The position numbers and the translations under genes are program-made. A DNA stretch of 17,331 bases from Methanobacteriota archaeon. Lineage in GTDB: Archaea; Thermoplasmatota; Poseidoniia; Poseidoniales; Poseidoniaceae. The DNA is taken from contig JABJFP010000143.1 in assembly GCA_018662715.1 (NCBI GenBank), positions 1 to 17,331 on the forward strand, written 5' to 3'. Of this stretch, positions 1 to 8,372 are shown piece by piece (within the stretch, counting starts at the first letter, position 1; every line of letters starts with the position of its first letter). The notes beneath the pieces are model-generated. The model did not search any database. It saw nothing but the letters and a program-made list of their open reading frames with translations, and had not been told where the DNA came from.

Positions 1-1254
1 ATTCATTGGGACCCGAAGAATTTCCCACACGCTACCGTTCACATACAAGTCGATATGGACGGGGGTGTTACCGTTCACACCGGAGCAGCCGATATTGGTC
101 AGGGTTCAACAACAGCAGTCGCTCAAGTCGTCGCCGAAGTTCTCGCACTCCCAGTTGAAATGATTCACGTCCGGAGCCATGAAAGCGATACGAGTCCAGT
201 TGATCTTGGCTCCTACTCCAGTCGTGTGACGTTCATGAACGCAAATGCAGCCATCCGTGCCGCTATTGGGATTCGTGACCAATTGCTCAAGGCTGCATGG
301 GAAATGCTAGGCTATCACCCGAACGTATTGGTTCTCAATGACCGACGTATCTACTACAAACATGACCCTGCAGTAGGTGTGTCGTATCTGCAAGCCTTGC
401 ACAAGGCACAGGAGGATACGGGTGCACTCATCGCCCGAGGAGCTTACCGTTCTCCTCCAATGGGTGGCGTTCACAAAGGAGCAGCAGCAGGGCTTGCTCC
501 AGCATATTCATTCTCAGCCTACGTAGCAGAGGTTGACGTTGACGTCGAGACCGGTAAGGTCTCGTGCACCAATGTTTGGGCTGCCCACGATTGTGGTAAA
601 GCATTGAACCCGCTTGCCGTGCGAGGACAAATTATTGGGTCATGCCACATGGGACTGGGACAAGTTCTCTCTGAGAAAATGGTTTACGGGCGCACTGGGC
701 ACCTTCAAAATGCAAATTTGTTGGATTACAAGATTCCATCCGTCCATGAAATGCCTCATGTTGAGCCAATTATTGTTGAATCAAGCGACCCAGAGGGGCC
801 ATTTGGTGCTAAAGAAGCCGGAGAAGGACCCCTTCTACCTATTTTGCCGGCCGTTGTTAACGCAGTATACGATGCTACGGGTATCCGAATGCGAGACCTC
901 CCGCTCACTCCCGATGTGGTATACAAGGGAATTGAGAAGCATCTCAAAAAGATAGGTCTCGATGACCCCTTGGACCTTGAGACACCAACTCTCACTCACG
1001 GTCCATTGCAACAGCAACTTGTTGAGCGTGCAAAGGAGCACGAGGTAAGAGATCGTTTGCGCCAGCGCAGTGAGGATACCTCTGCCTATGTCAACGGAGT
1101 TTTGTTTGGCTTTGACCCGAACCGCCCACTCAGCGAACAAGTTGAGGGGTGGAGGGAAGCAGATGAACCGCTCCCCGAACAACTTGCAGAACTCGGGTTT
1201 GCCGGTCGTGCTTGGCTCAAAAAAGAGCAACGACACATGGAGGATGATGCTTGA
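1..1254 (+). CDS. Molybdenum hydroxylase large (molybdopterin-binding) subunit, xanthine dehydrogenase / 4-hydroxybenzoyl-CoA reductase alpha type, 5'-truncated by window edge
   Basis: The frame is open from base 1, so only the C-terminal 417 residues are visible; family members are usually about 750-780 residues. The subunit binds the molybdenum-molybdopterin cofactor and performs the hydroxylation or dehydroxylation. Visible motifs are GAADIGQGS (about residues 28-36, cofactor-contacting Gln loop), a Gly-rich stretch with AYSFSAYVAEVDVD (about 168-181), and GPFGAKEAGEGPL (about 266-278). The Glu of GEGPL fits the catalytic Glu of the xanthine oxidase family. The conserved core ends near TPDVVYKGI (about residue 311). 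A charged extension of about 106 residues follows, which I do not recognise. The stop overlaps the start of the FAD subunit by one base, as expected for co-translated subunits. The presence of an HcrB-like partner favours a 4-hydroxybenzoyl-CoA reductase-like enzyme, but the substrate is not determined. Confidence 0.85.
   Translation: MHWDPKNFPHATVHIQVDMDGGVTVHTGAADIGQGSTTAVAQVVAEVLALPVEMIHVRSHESDTSPVDLGSYSSRVTFMNANAAIRAAIGIRDQLLKAAWEMLGYHPNVLVLNDRRIYYKHDPAVGVSYLQALHKAQEDTGALIARGAYRSPPMGGVHKGAAAGLAPAYSFSAYVAEVDVDVETGKVSCTNVWAAHDCGKALNPLAVRGQIIGSCHMGLGQVLSEKMVYGRTGHLQNANLLDYKIPSVHEMPHVEPIIVESSDPEGPFGAKEAGEGPLLPILPAVVNAVYDATGIRMRDLPLTPDVVYKGIEKHLKKIGLDDPLDLETPTLTHGPLQQQLVERAKEHEVRDRLRQRSEDTSAYVNGVLFGFDPNRPLSEQVEGWREADEPLPEQLAELGFAGRAWLKKEQRHMEDDA
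1239..1243 (+). promoter_or_regulatory. Ribosome binding site of the FAD subunit
   Basis: GGAGG lies inside the end of the large-subunit gene, 10 bases before ATG 1254. It favours ATG 1254 over the TTG at 1251 (7 bases) and the ATG at 1260 (16 bases). Confidence 0.6.
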
Positions 1255-2231
1255 TGTTGATGCCTCCATTTGAACTTCATCATCCTAAAACTGTAGAGGA
1301 AGCTTGCAAACTTGCTGCCAGCCTTATGGAAGAGGGCCATTCCTTTGATTGGGTCGCAGGAGGGACAGATGTCCTGCCAAATTACAAGTGGCGAATTAAT
1401 CCAAAGCCCCACGTGATTTCCCTTGCAAGTATTCCCGATGCGTTTCTATTATCCTCTTCAGAAATCGGATGCATGGTGACCTTGGATACCTTGGTGGCAA
1501 CGGAAGATGCCCATCCATTATTGAGGCAAGCAGCCGCAAAGGTTGCTTCATCATTGATTAGAAAAAGTGCAACCGTTGGTGGGAATCTTTGCCTAGATAC
1601 ACGCTGTTTCTGGTACAACCAGTCCGAAGATTGGCGTCGTTCAATTGACTGGTGTCACAAGGCAGATTGCGGCACTGGAGCAGATTGCAGAGTGATACCG
1701 AATCAAAATACACTCTGCGTAGCGACCTATCAAGGTGACCTCGCACCCAACTTCATGGTACTCAACGCCTCGGTTCTTATCGTAGGGCCAAACGGTGAGC
1801 GAACGGTTGATGTCGCTTCGTTTTACCAACTTGATGGAATGAAGAAAAACATCCTTGAGGAGGGGGAGTTCTTACTCAAAGTCATGCTTCCAAAGGACGC
1901 AGCCAAGCGAGAAGGATGCTATCAGAAACTTCGTGTTCGAGAATCATGGGATTTCCCAGAAGCAGGTATTGCGGCATCGTGGATTCCTGGGAAAACCGAC
2001 ACTCTTCAAATCGCAAGCACTGCTCTTGAGTCGATACCCAAGGAGCATTCAGAACAGATCACCCAACATCTCAAGGAAAACAATGGCGCTATTGACGTGA
2101 AATCAATGGCCGTAAGCATCCAAAAGTCAGTGAAGCCAGTCAACAACACAGCACTGCCTCCACGATACCGCCGTTCCATGGTCAAAACTCTTACGAAGCG
2201 GGCCCTGATGGGTATAATGAAGGAGAACTGA
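1254..2231 (+). CDS. FAD-binding subunit of a molybdenum hydroxylase with HcrB-like [4Fe-4S] cysteine loop
   Basis: This 325-residue protein is the medium subunit, which passes electrons through FAD between the molybdenum subunit and external partners. The FAD-binding segments VAGGTDVLP (about residues 34-42) and TVGGNLCLDTRC (about 107-118) are typical of the molybdopterin dehydrogenase FAD domain. From residue 113 to 155 there is an insertion with six cysteines (113, 118, 134, 139, 145, 155), ending at YQGDLAP. Such a loop is known from 4-hydroxybenzoyl-CoA reductase beta subunits, where it holds an extra [4Fe-4S] cluster. Ordinary CO dehydrogenase and xanthine dehydrogenase medium subunits lack it. 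Cys118, 134, 145 and 155 are the likeliest four ligands by spacing. The start ATG overlaps the upstream stop (TGATG). The [2Fe-2S] subunit expected in the complex is not in the window. Confidence 0.85.
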   Translation: MLMPPFELHHPKTVEEACKLAASLMEEGHSFDWVAGGTDVLPNYKWRINPKPHVISLASIPDAFLLSSSEIGCMVTLDTLVATEDAHPLLRQAAAKVASSLIRKSATVGGNLCLDTRCFWYNQSEDWRRSIDWCHKADCGTGADCRVIPNQNTLCVATYQGDLAPNFMVLNASVLIVGPNGERTVDVASFYQLDGMKKNILEEGEFLLKVMLPKDAAKREGCYQKLRVRESWDFPEAGIAASWIPGKTDTLQIASTALESIPKEHSEQITQHLKENNGAIDVKSMAVSIQKSVKPVNNTALPPRYRRSMVKTLTKRALMGIMKEN

Positions 2232-2235
2232 TGGT

Positions 2236-3195
2236 ATGCGAAAGGCAATCCTTCTCATTCTGACCTTTATTCTCTCGATATCGTTACCGCTTTCATCTGC
2301 GCAACAACTCGAACCTCCGTCATGGGAACTGGGCTGGGATACCGACATGGATTCCACTTATCTTGTTGATTTAGAGGAAGATTGGGACCTCACTGGAGAA
2401 CTTGTTTTTTACATTAACAACGAGCGAACAGGTGAATTGAACATTGATTTGACTTACGATTATGACGAGGAAGGGCCGTTTGAGTTTGATGGGCCGGATT
2501 CGGTTTCTGTCGGAGGCTCCTCAAATGAATCGTTTTCAATTACGATATCAGGAGGAGATGCAGAGACGGTGAGGGCATTTTCACCCTCGTCCTCAATTAA
2601 ACTCATTCTCCAGGCACAGGAAACCGTCGGCGAAACACCAGTGGGTGATAACGAGATTGAAGGTGAAATCAGTACCCCTCGTATGTATCATCTTGCCCCC
2701 GAAGTGCTACTCCCTACCGATACGCTGTTTTCGGGCTCATGGGTTGAGTTTACCCTTGAAGTAAGTAATCTTGGAAACAACCAGGACGCCATTACCTCAG
2801 CTGACGCTACCATCCGAAGTTGCCCCCACCTCTCCGTGACGGGTCTAGATTCGCTCGAAGGTACTGTGGTTGGCGTAACTGATCAAAACGGCACAGGTGT
2901 ACTTTCATTCACACTACGCCTAGAAGCGACCAGTAGCCATCAAGAACGCACTTGTGAAGTTTCAATTTCCATTCTATCTGAAGGAGACGGGAATACCCGC
3001 TCATCTTCTATGAACGTCAAGGTTGAAGCTCCACAATCATCTGACAGCTCAGGTGATTCTGATGGCAGTGGGGAGGATGATGACATGACTTCCAAAGGTT
3101 CTGAATCAATGCCGGCTTTGTCTATGATTGAAATTTTCTCAGTAATACTTCTAACATCGTGGTTTTCCCTTCGTAGCCAGCGTGAATTTCTTTGA
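2236..3195 (+). CDS. Secreted, C-terminally membrane-anchored protein of unknown function
   Basis: I do not recognise a named family in this 319-residue protein. It has a signal peptide (residues 1-22, hydrophobic core LLILTFILSISLPL, probable cleavage after SSA). A roughly 245-residue external region follows, rich in Ser, Thr, Val, Asp and Glu, which looks like beta-sandwich (CARDB or Ig-like) domains. A low-complexity Ser/Asp/Gly linker at about 266-291 comes next, then one hydrophobic helix (about 293-311) and a short tail with two Arg. Two cysteine pairs are not obvious; Cys occurs only in the second half (SCPHL, RTCEV). The start lies 4 bases after the FAD-subunit stop, with GGAG at 2222-2225, so it is probably co-transcribed with the molybdenum hydroxylase. 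The order linker, MPALS, helix, Arg resembles archaeal surface-protein sorting tails, but the match is loose. Confidence 0.8.
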   Translation: MRKAILLILTFILSISLPLSSAQQLEPPSWELGWDTDMDSTYLVDLEEDWDLTGELVFYINNERTGELNIDLTYDYDEEGPFEFDGPDSVSVGGSSNESFSITISGGDAETVRAFSPSSSIKLILQAQETVGETPVGDNEIEGEISTPRMYHLAPEVLLPTDTLFSGSWVEFTLEVSNLGNNQDAITSADATIRSCPHLSVTGLDSLEGTVVGVTDQNGTGVLSFTLRLEATSSHQERTCEVSISILSEGDGNTRSSSMNVKVEAPQSSDSSGDSDGSGEDDDMTSKGSESMPALSMIEIFSVILLTSWFSLRSQREFL

Positions 3196-3227
3196 ATCGC
3201 CCCAAAGGATTCAAAAAATGTAATTTT
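3191..3227 (+). terminator. Probable transcription terminator after the molybdenum hydroxylase operon
   Basis: A perfect 8-base-pair stem, TTTGAATC (3191-3198) with GATTCAAA (3208-3215), has a 9-base loop and includes the stop codon at 3193-3195. TTTTT follows at 3223-3227, and more T-rich sequence continues to about 3250. Archaeal termination relies mainly on T tracts, so the T-rich stretch may matter more than the hairpin. Confidence 0.45.
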
Positions 3228-3291
3228 TCCATTCTATTCGCCTTTTCTTGCAAATATTGAAGTCGTATCTTTCCAGACTTTGTCTGTTTTT

Positions 3292-3310
3292 CCTTGAGCA
3301 CCCTTGAGCA
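3292..3310 (+). repeat. Direct repeat CCTTGAGCA x2, one helical turn apart
   Basis: CCTTGAGCA occurs at 3292-3300 and again at 3302-3310, a 10-base period. The pair sits 33 bases upstream of the TATA-like element, so it could be a binding site for a regulator of the MoxR operon. Chance or replication slippage is also possible. Confidence 0.35.
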
Positions 3311-3342
3311 ATCATTATGAGTGGAGCGAAGTTCCGAGAGAT

Positions 3343-3348
3343 GTATAT
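3343..3348 (+). promoter_or_regulatory. TATA-like promoter element of the DUF4350-MoxR operon
   Basis: GTATAT lies in the only sizeable gap upstream of the four-gene operon. Archaeal transcription normally starts about 25 bases downstream of the TATA centre. That would put the start near 3370, just before the ribosome binding site at 3371. No clear BRE is visible. Confidence 0.35.
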
Positions 3349-3370
3349 CTGGCGCTGCGCGTCAGTCAGT

Positions 3371-3377
3371 AGGAGAG
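3371..3377 (+). promoter_or_regulatory. Ribosome binding site of the DUF4350 gene
   Basis: AGGAGAG lies 6 bases before ATG 3384 and decides this start over the in-frame GTG at 3321. Confidence 0.65.
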
Positions 3378-3383
3378 AATACC

Positions 3384-4952
3384 ATGGCAGAAGCAGAAAA
3401 ATCCGGTTTGAGCCTTGAAGCATGGCTCATGGTTGGATTGATTGTATCTGTTCTCCTCTCTACAGTTGTTATCGCTTTGGTTTCAGCCGGTAAGACCACC
3501 GTATTTTCCCCTTACCAAAACGATGATGAGTTTTCCGACCAGCAACTTACGCTCATGAGGTCAAATTTGAGCAGTTTCAACATTGCTAATACTATGTCCA
3601 CTCCAATGCTCGTCAATGACTGGCAGGACCCTCACCGAACGCTTCTCGTTATTGCAGCACCGGAGAAACCCTTTGATGCCGCTGAATCAGCAGCCATTTA
3701 CGATTTTGTCACCGAACGTGGTGGCAAAGTTATCCTTGCCTCAAACTCTACCAATGCTCAACTCGTTGCAGAAGAATTCGGAGTGAAATACTTTGATGCA
3801 CCAGTCCGTGACGATCCAACAACTGGACGGTATTACGAAGTTACAACAGATAACGATGAGCGAGTTAGCCCAGATACAAAGAAACTCTGGGCGGTCTCCT
3901 CCATCACACGTGGCGTTGATACGATGGGTGACGAAAAGGCAATTCCATGCTCAAATGATGATGTAAGAGACAGAAATGTTGAGAATTGTCGAATGCCGGT
4001 CTTGTTCCACCGCCCAACTGCGATTCAAGTCTTGGATGAGCAAGGCGATACCAACCGTGAAATTCACGTCCTAGCACAAGCATCTACCTCTGCTCAAATC
4101 GATTTGGGTAAGGGTGAGAACAACCCAACTCTCGGTGAGGGTGAAACAGGTCTTATCATTCGTATCGACTACCCAGGGCAAGAAGTTCTGGATGAAAAAC
4201 CAAACAATGACTACGGAGAAGTTAGCGTTACAGGAAGCATTGTCTTTGTCTCTGACCATTCTGTTCTTGCTAACCACCTCTGGGATGAAGACCGTGCTGC
4301 AGCAACTGGTAAACAGCAATGCGATTCCCAACTCTACCAACAATTCGGCCACATGTGCTGGGAAACCGACTCACAGGGATTAAATTCCGGACTGGGCGAC
4401 ACCTCTTGGCATGGTAATTCGATGTACTTCATCGCATTGATTGAAGACATGATGGAATTCGATAACTCTGAACTTTCGTCACAAGTTACACGCTACCCAA
4501 GTCAGTTCAACATTGTCTTTGACGAAAGCCGTCACGTTTCTAGCACACTGTCCATGCCGTTCACAGAAGCGATTGGAGCCATTGTTTTGCTCACGAGCGA
4601 CGGCGTCCTTAAGTGGCTCATTATCCTCAACCTTTTCGCACTTCTAGCGATCGCAATCATGGTCGTACCTGAGAAGGAAAACTGGCGTCACGTCTTTGAC
4701 TTGACTCGCTTCAGAGAGCGTCCAACAAAGTTGGACCCCACTCAATACCACCGACGAACCAGGGAAGCTTTGCTCTCCAAGGTCCGTCAATTCAATGACC
4801 TGACGCGCGATGAATTCGCACGCAAGTCCCCCGCCGAAGTAATGCAAATGGTGCGGGAACCCCGCTTGGTTGAACTCGTAAGTTCAAACCGCTCATACTC
4901 CAACGAAGAATTGAGGGAATTGATCCCTCACATCCGACGTTGGGGTAATTGA
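3384..4952 (+). CDS. DUF4350-like membrane protein, first gene of a MoxR/DUF58 operon
   Basis: This 522-residue protein has a membrane helix at about residues 12-34. A large region at about 35-407 follows, inferred to lie outside the membrane, then a second helix at about 408-429 and a 93-residue charged tail on the cytoplasmic side. At about 83-140, DPHRTLLVIAAPEKPFDAAE followed by a short helix and GGKVILAS resembles the glutamine-amidotransferase-like fold of DUF4350, found next to MoxR and DUF58 genes in many prokaryotes. No catalytic Cys triad is evident, so a structural or sensing role is likelier than catalysis. Four cysteines in the external part (in CSNDD, ENC, CDSQ, HMC) could form disulfides, which agrees with the topology. 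The stop is followed after 17 bases by the moxR start. The DUF4350 assignment rests on a weak sequence pattern plus strong context. Confidence 0.75.
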   Translation: MAEAEKSGLSLEAWLMVGLIVSVLLSTVVIALVSAGKTTVFSPYQNDDEFSDQQLTLMRSNLSSFNIANTMSTPMLVNDWQDPHRTLLVIAAPEKPFDAAESAAIYDFVTERGGKVILASNSTNAQLVAEEFGVKYFDAPVRDDPTTGRYYEVTTDNDERVSPDTKKLWAVSSITRGVDTMGDEKAIPCSNDDVRDRNVENCRMPVLFHRPTAIQVLDEQGDTNREIHVLAQASTSAQIDLGKGENNPTLGEGETGLIIRIDYPGQEVLDEKPNNDYGEVSVTGSIVFVSDHSVLANHLWDEDRAAATGKQQCDSQLYQQFGHMCWETDSQGLNSGLGDTSWHGNSMYFIALIEDMMEFDNSELSSQVTRYPSQFNIVFDESRHVSSTLSMPFTEAIGAIVLLTSDGVLKWLIILNLFALLAIAIMVVPEKENWRHVFDLTRFRERPTKLDPTQYHRRTREALLSKVRQFNDLTRDEFARKSPAEVMQMVREPRLVELVSSNRSYSNEELRELIPHIRRWGN

Positions 4953-4955
4953 AAC

Positions 4956-4962
4956 AAGGAGG
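4956..4962 (+). promoter_or_regulatory. Ribosome binding site of moxR
   Basis: AAGGAGG lies 7 bases before ATG 4970. It excludes the in-frame TTG at 4949, which precedes the site. Confidence 0.75.
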
Positions 4963-4969
4963 AATAGAC

Positions 4970-6094
<1,125 letters not shown>

Positions 6095-6097
<3 letters not shown>

Positions 6098-6112
6098 TTT
6101 CCGACGAAATCA
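6095..6112 (+). promoter_or_regulatory. Intercistronic hairpin between moxR and the DUF58 gene
   Basis: TGATTTC (6095-6101) and GAAATCA (6106-6112) form a perfect 7-base-pair stem with a CGAC loop. It begins exactly at the moxR stop codon and ends 2 bases before the next ribosome binding site. No T tract follows, so it is more likely an mRNA stability, processing or translation element than a terminator. Confidence 0.45.
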
Positions 6113-6114
6113 TT

Positions 6115-6120
6115 GAGGTG
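6115..6120 (+). promoter_or_regulatory. Ribosome binding site of the DUF58 gene
   Basis: GAGGTG lies 8 bases before ATG 6129 and only 2 bases before the alternative TTG at 6123, so ATG 6129 is the better start. Confidence 0.6.
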
Positions 6121-6128
6121 AATTGAAG

Positions 6129-7442
6129 ATGTGGAGTCGTAAGTCAGCCATGCTCGGCAGCCTAGCTGTCGCTATGTATCTGCTTGGCCTTACGCTTCGT
6201 AACTCTCAACTCGTTACCGTCGCTGTTGTCATCTTTGTCTTCCTAACATGGGCTGCACTCGTGGGGAATCATGCGGATGTCGCATCAAGCGGCCGTAGAG
6301 CCGAAGAATGGTCTGGTGAAGAGGGAGTTGCTCTTGGTAGCGTTGTTGCTATGAGGAAACTCTCCAGCGCCCGGATGTTTGAGGACGGCGAATTGAGTGT
6401 TACTTTGCGGATGCAAAATACATCTTCACTGCCCAAGATTTTGGAAGTACGTGATCGCGTACCTGAAGTAATGAGAATCAAAGAAGGAGCCAACTACATT
6501 TTGATGGAACTTGGCCCACGTCGTGAGACCTACATCGAATACACGGTAGAATGCCCACTTAGGGGATTCTACAGTCTTGGCCCTGTAACGGTCCGTATTC
6601 AGGATGCATTTGGGTTGTTCCACAAGGAAAAGGAATTGCATGTCTACAACGACTTCCTTGTGTTCCCAAAGATGGAGGATTTGAAAGAAACATTCGTCAA
6701 GTCCCGAGTTCCCAAGATTTTCACAGGTGCCGTAAACATCCGTCAACCCGGTCCAGGTTCAGAGTTTTACTCTCTGCGTGAATACTTCGAAGGAGACTCC
6801 TTCCGTGCAATTAACTGGTCTGCATACGCCCGTTCAGGGAAACTCATGGTTAACGAACGTGAGCGTGACGCTGTTTCAGACATCATCATCATTGTAGACT
6901 CAAGAGCAGTTGCTGAAACAGGTCCTGTCTCACGAAACGCCCTGGTCTACTCTACACGAGCCGCTGCTTCACTTGCCAAGTACTTCCTTGGACGCCGTGA
7001 CTCCGTTGGTGTTATCGTCTACGGAGATGAAGTCGTAAGCGTTGACCGAGACACAGGAAAGAAACAATTGTATGTGATTCTAACCAAACTCGCTGGTGCA
7101 GTTGCCCGTGGTAACATCCCGTTGCAAGTTGTAGTCAACCGTATTCTACCGCACATCAACAAGGGAAGCCCGATTATCTTCCTTTCAAACCTTGAAGACG
7201 ATCCAACCATCGTCAACGCACTGCGCGACTTCCGTGCACGTGACTTTGATGTAACCGTTCTATCACCGTCTTCGCTCGAGTTTGAATTTGATGCTCGGAG
7301 AATTGACCGTACAGGGTACGAAGTCATGAAGACCGAACGTGACGTCCTCATTGGGGAATTGCGCGGTCTTGGCGTTAACATCATGGATTGGGAGCCAGAT
7401 ATGTTGCTCTCAACCGCTCTTGCTGGAGCACGAGGATTCTGA
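6129..7442 (+). CDS. DUF58 (VWA-like) membrane-anchored protein, partner of MoxR
   Basis: This 437-residue protein has two N-terminal membrane helices (about residues 8-22 and 28-45). An extended beta region follows, then the DUF58 signature: RQPGPGSEF (about 205-213), REYFEGDSFRAINW (about 217-230) and a VWA-like Rossmann fold beginning IIIIVDSRA (about 253-261). The classical DxSxS metal site of VWA domains is incomplete here. DUF58 proteins occur almost always beside a MoxR ATPase and are thought to be its membrane-bound partner, though their exact activity is unknown. The gene is third in the operon, 31 bases after moxR, and is followed by the next gene after 12 bases. Length fits the family. 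Confidence 0.9.
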   Translation: MWSRKSAMLGSLAVAMYLLGLTLRNSQLVTVAVVIFVFLTWAALVGNHADVASSGRRAEEWSGEEGVALGSVVAMRKLSSARMFEDGELSVTLRMQNTSSLPKILEVRDRVPEVMRIKEGANYILMELGPRRETYIEYTVECPLRGFYSLGPVTVRIQDAFGLFHKEKELHVYNDFLVFPKMEDLKETFVKSRVPKIFTGAVNIRQPGPGSEFYSLREYFEGDSFRAINWSAYARSGKLMVNERERDAVSDIIIIVDSRAVAETGPVSRNALVYSTRAAASLAKYFLGRRDSVGVIVYGDEVVSVDRDTGKKQLYVILTKLAGAVARGNIPLQVVVNRILPHINKGSPIIFLSNLEDDPTIVNALRDFRARDFDVTVLSPSSLEFEFDARRIDRTGYEVMKTERDVLIGELRGLGVNIMDWEPDMLLSTALAGARGF

Positions 7443-7454
7443 GGAGGGAATAAA

Positions 7455-8372
7455 ATGGCAATGAAATCCGGTGATACTGCACATCTCTACGATGGAAAGA
7501 CGGTTCGTTCGTCTGCTCCTTCAAGAAAGAAACTTGCAGGTAATGCATCTGCAACCGGAGAGATACCAAAGGATGCTATTCCAACCGTTGAGATTCCATC
7601 CTTTATTGAGAGTCTACTCGGTGGACCACTGGTCCCTAAGATGAAATTCTTACCTCCTGACAAGATGGTCCAGAACCTACAGATAGCTGTTTACGGTGTT
7701 TTGGTAGCATTGGCTCTCTTGACCTACATGATTTCCCCTCCGGAAGGCACACTGTGGTACATCGTGACCGGTAGCCTTGGTGTTGCCAACCTTTTGCAAC
7801 TGTCGATTATCGTTGGGGCAACGGTTGCAGGGTTCATGGGTACCTACAAGCGAGATGCACGCTTTTCTCTCGCTAGTAACGTCCTCTTTATCCTTGCAAT
7901 CCTTCGCTTTGCATCTTCGAAAACATCACTTTCTAACGATCTTTTCGGATTCCAAGACAATCCCGGAATGTTGGCTATTTTGGTAGTTGTTTACTCTGTT
8001 CTTCTCATTATGTACTTTGAATTGAGCAACGGTGTCATCCGCTACTCAATGCTCGATACCAGTATTCGTACCAATGAAGTCTACGTGATGAATCCTAAGA
8101 AAATCGTCTCAAAGTACCACCGTTCCTTGGTATTGAATCCGATTATCGCTACCTTACTTGCTTGGTTTGTTCTTTCTGCCAACATGATTTTACCCGCCAT
8201 TGTGCGTATTTTCTCATCTGATACGGCGTTGCGAATGGAAGAGTCCGTTGAACTCACATCAGTTTACGGAGTTGCCCTCGGAACACTGTTCGTGTTCATT
8301 GTGGTTGGCGGTCTCTTTGGCCTAAATCTACCAACTCACTTGCAGCGATACCGTGAAAGTAAGGCTGAGTAA
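7455..8372 (+). CDS. Unrecognised six-helix membrane protein, last gene of the MoxR operon
   Basis: I do not recognise this 305-residue protein. A hydrophilic N-terminal stretch of about 70 residues is followed by six likely membrane helices, at about 76-93, 101-126, 137-152, 170-190, 227-251 and 267-290. A basic cytoplasmic loop (KYHRSLV, about 220-226) lies before helix five. No catalytic motif stands out. GGAGG at 7443-7447 precedes ATG 7455 by 7 bases; a second ATG at 7461 is possible. Being last in a DUF4350-MoxR-DUF58 operon, it may be the client or the membrane platform of that system. Its stop codon abuts the stop codon of the convergent aspartate kinase gene with no base between. Confidence 0.8.
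   Translation: MAMKSGDTAHLYDGKTVRSSAPSRKKLAGNASATGEIPKDAIPTVEIPSFIESLLGGPLVPKMKFLPPDKMVQNLQIAVYGVLVALALLTYMISPPEGTLWYIVTGSLGVANLLQLSIIVGATVAGFMGTYKRDARFSLASNVLFILAILRFASSKTSLSNDLFGFQDNPGMLAILVVVYSVLLIMYFELSNGVIRYSMLDTSIRTNEVYVMNPKKIVSKYHRSLVLNPIIATLLAWFVLSANMILPAIVRIFSSDTALRMEESVELTSVYGVALGTLFVFIVVGGLFGLNLPTHLQRYRESKAE

Larger units (their letters stand above)
3196..3383. other. Intergenic region between two operons: terminator, direct repeat, promoter
   Basis: This 188-base gap has no convincing gene. It holds the putative terminator at its left end, a T-rich stretch to about 3290, a direct repeat at 3292-3310, a TATA-like element at 3343-3348 and the ribosome binding site of the next gene at 3371-3377. 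A GTG at 3321 is in frame with the next gene but has no ribosome binding site. Confidence 0.5.

Noticed and set aside
1251..1253. TTG as start of the FAD subunit
   Set aside because: The ATG at 1254 has better spacing from GGAGG 1239-1243 and gives the common TGATG overlap.
835..1412. Antisense frames over the end of the molybdenum subunit and start of the FAD subunit
   Set aside because: Fully covered by two conserved genes; the translations show no domain pattern.
3321..3383. N-terminal extension of the DUF4350 protein from GTG 3321
   Set aside because: No ribosome binding site before it; it would place the TATA-like element inside the gene. AGGAGAG directly precedes ATG 3384.
3211..3423. 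Antisense frame of 70 codons in the intergenic region before the DUF4350 gene
   Set aside because: Covers the T-rich terminator and promoter region and runs into the coding start; no ribosome binding site or recognisable domain.
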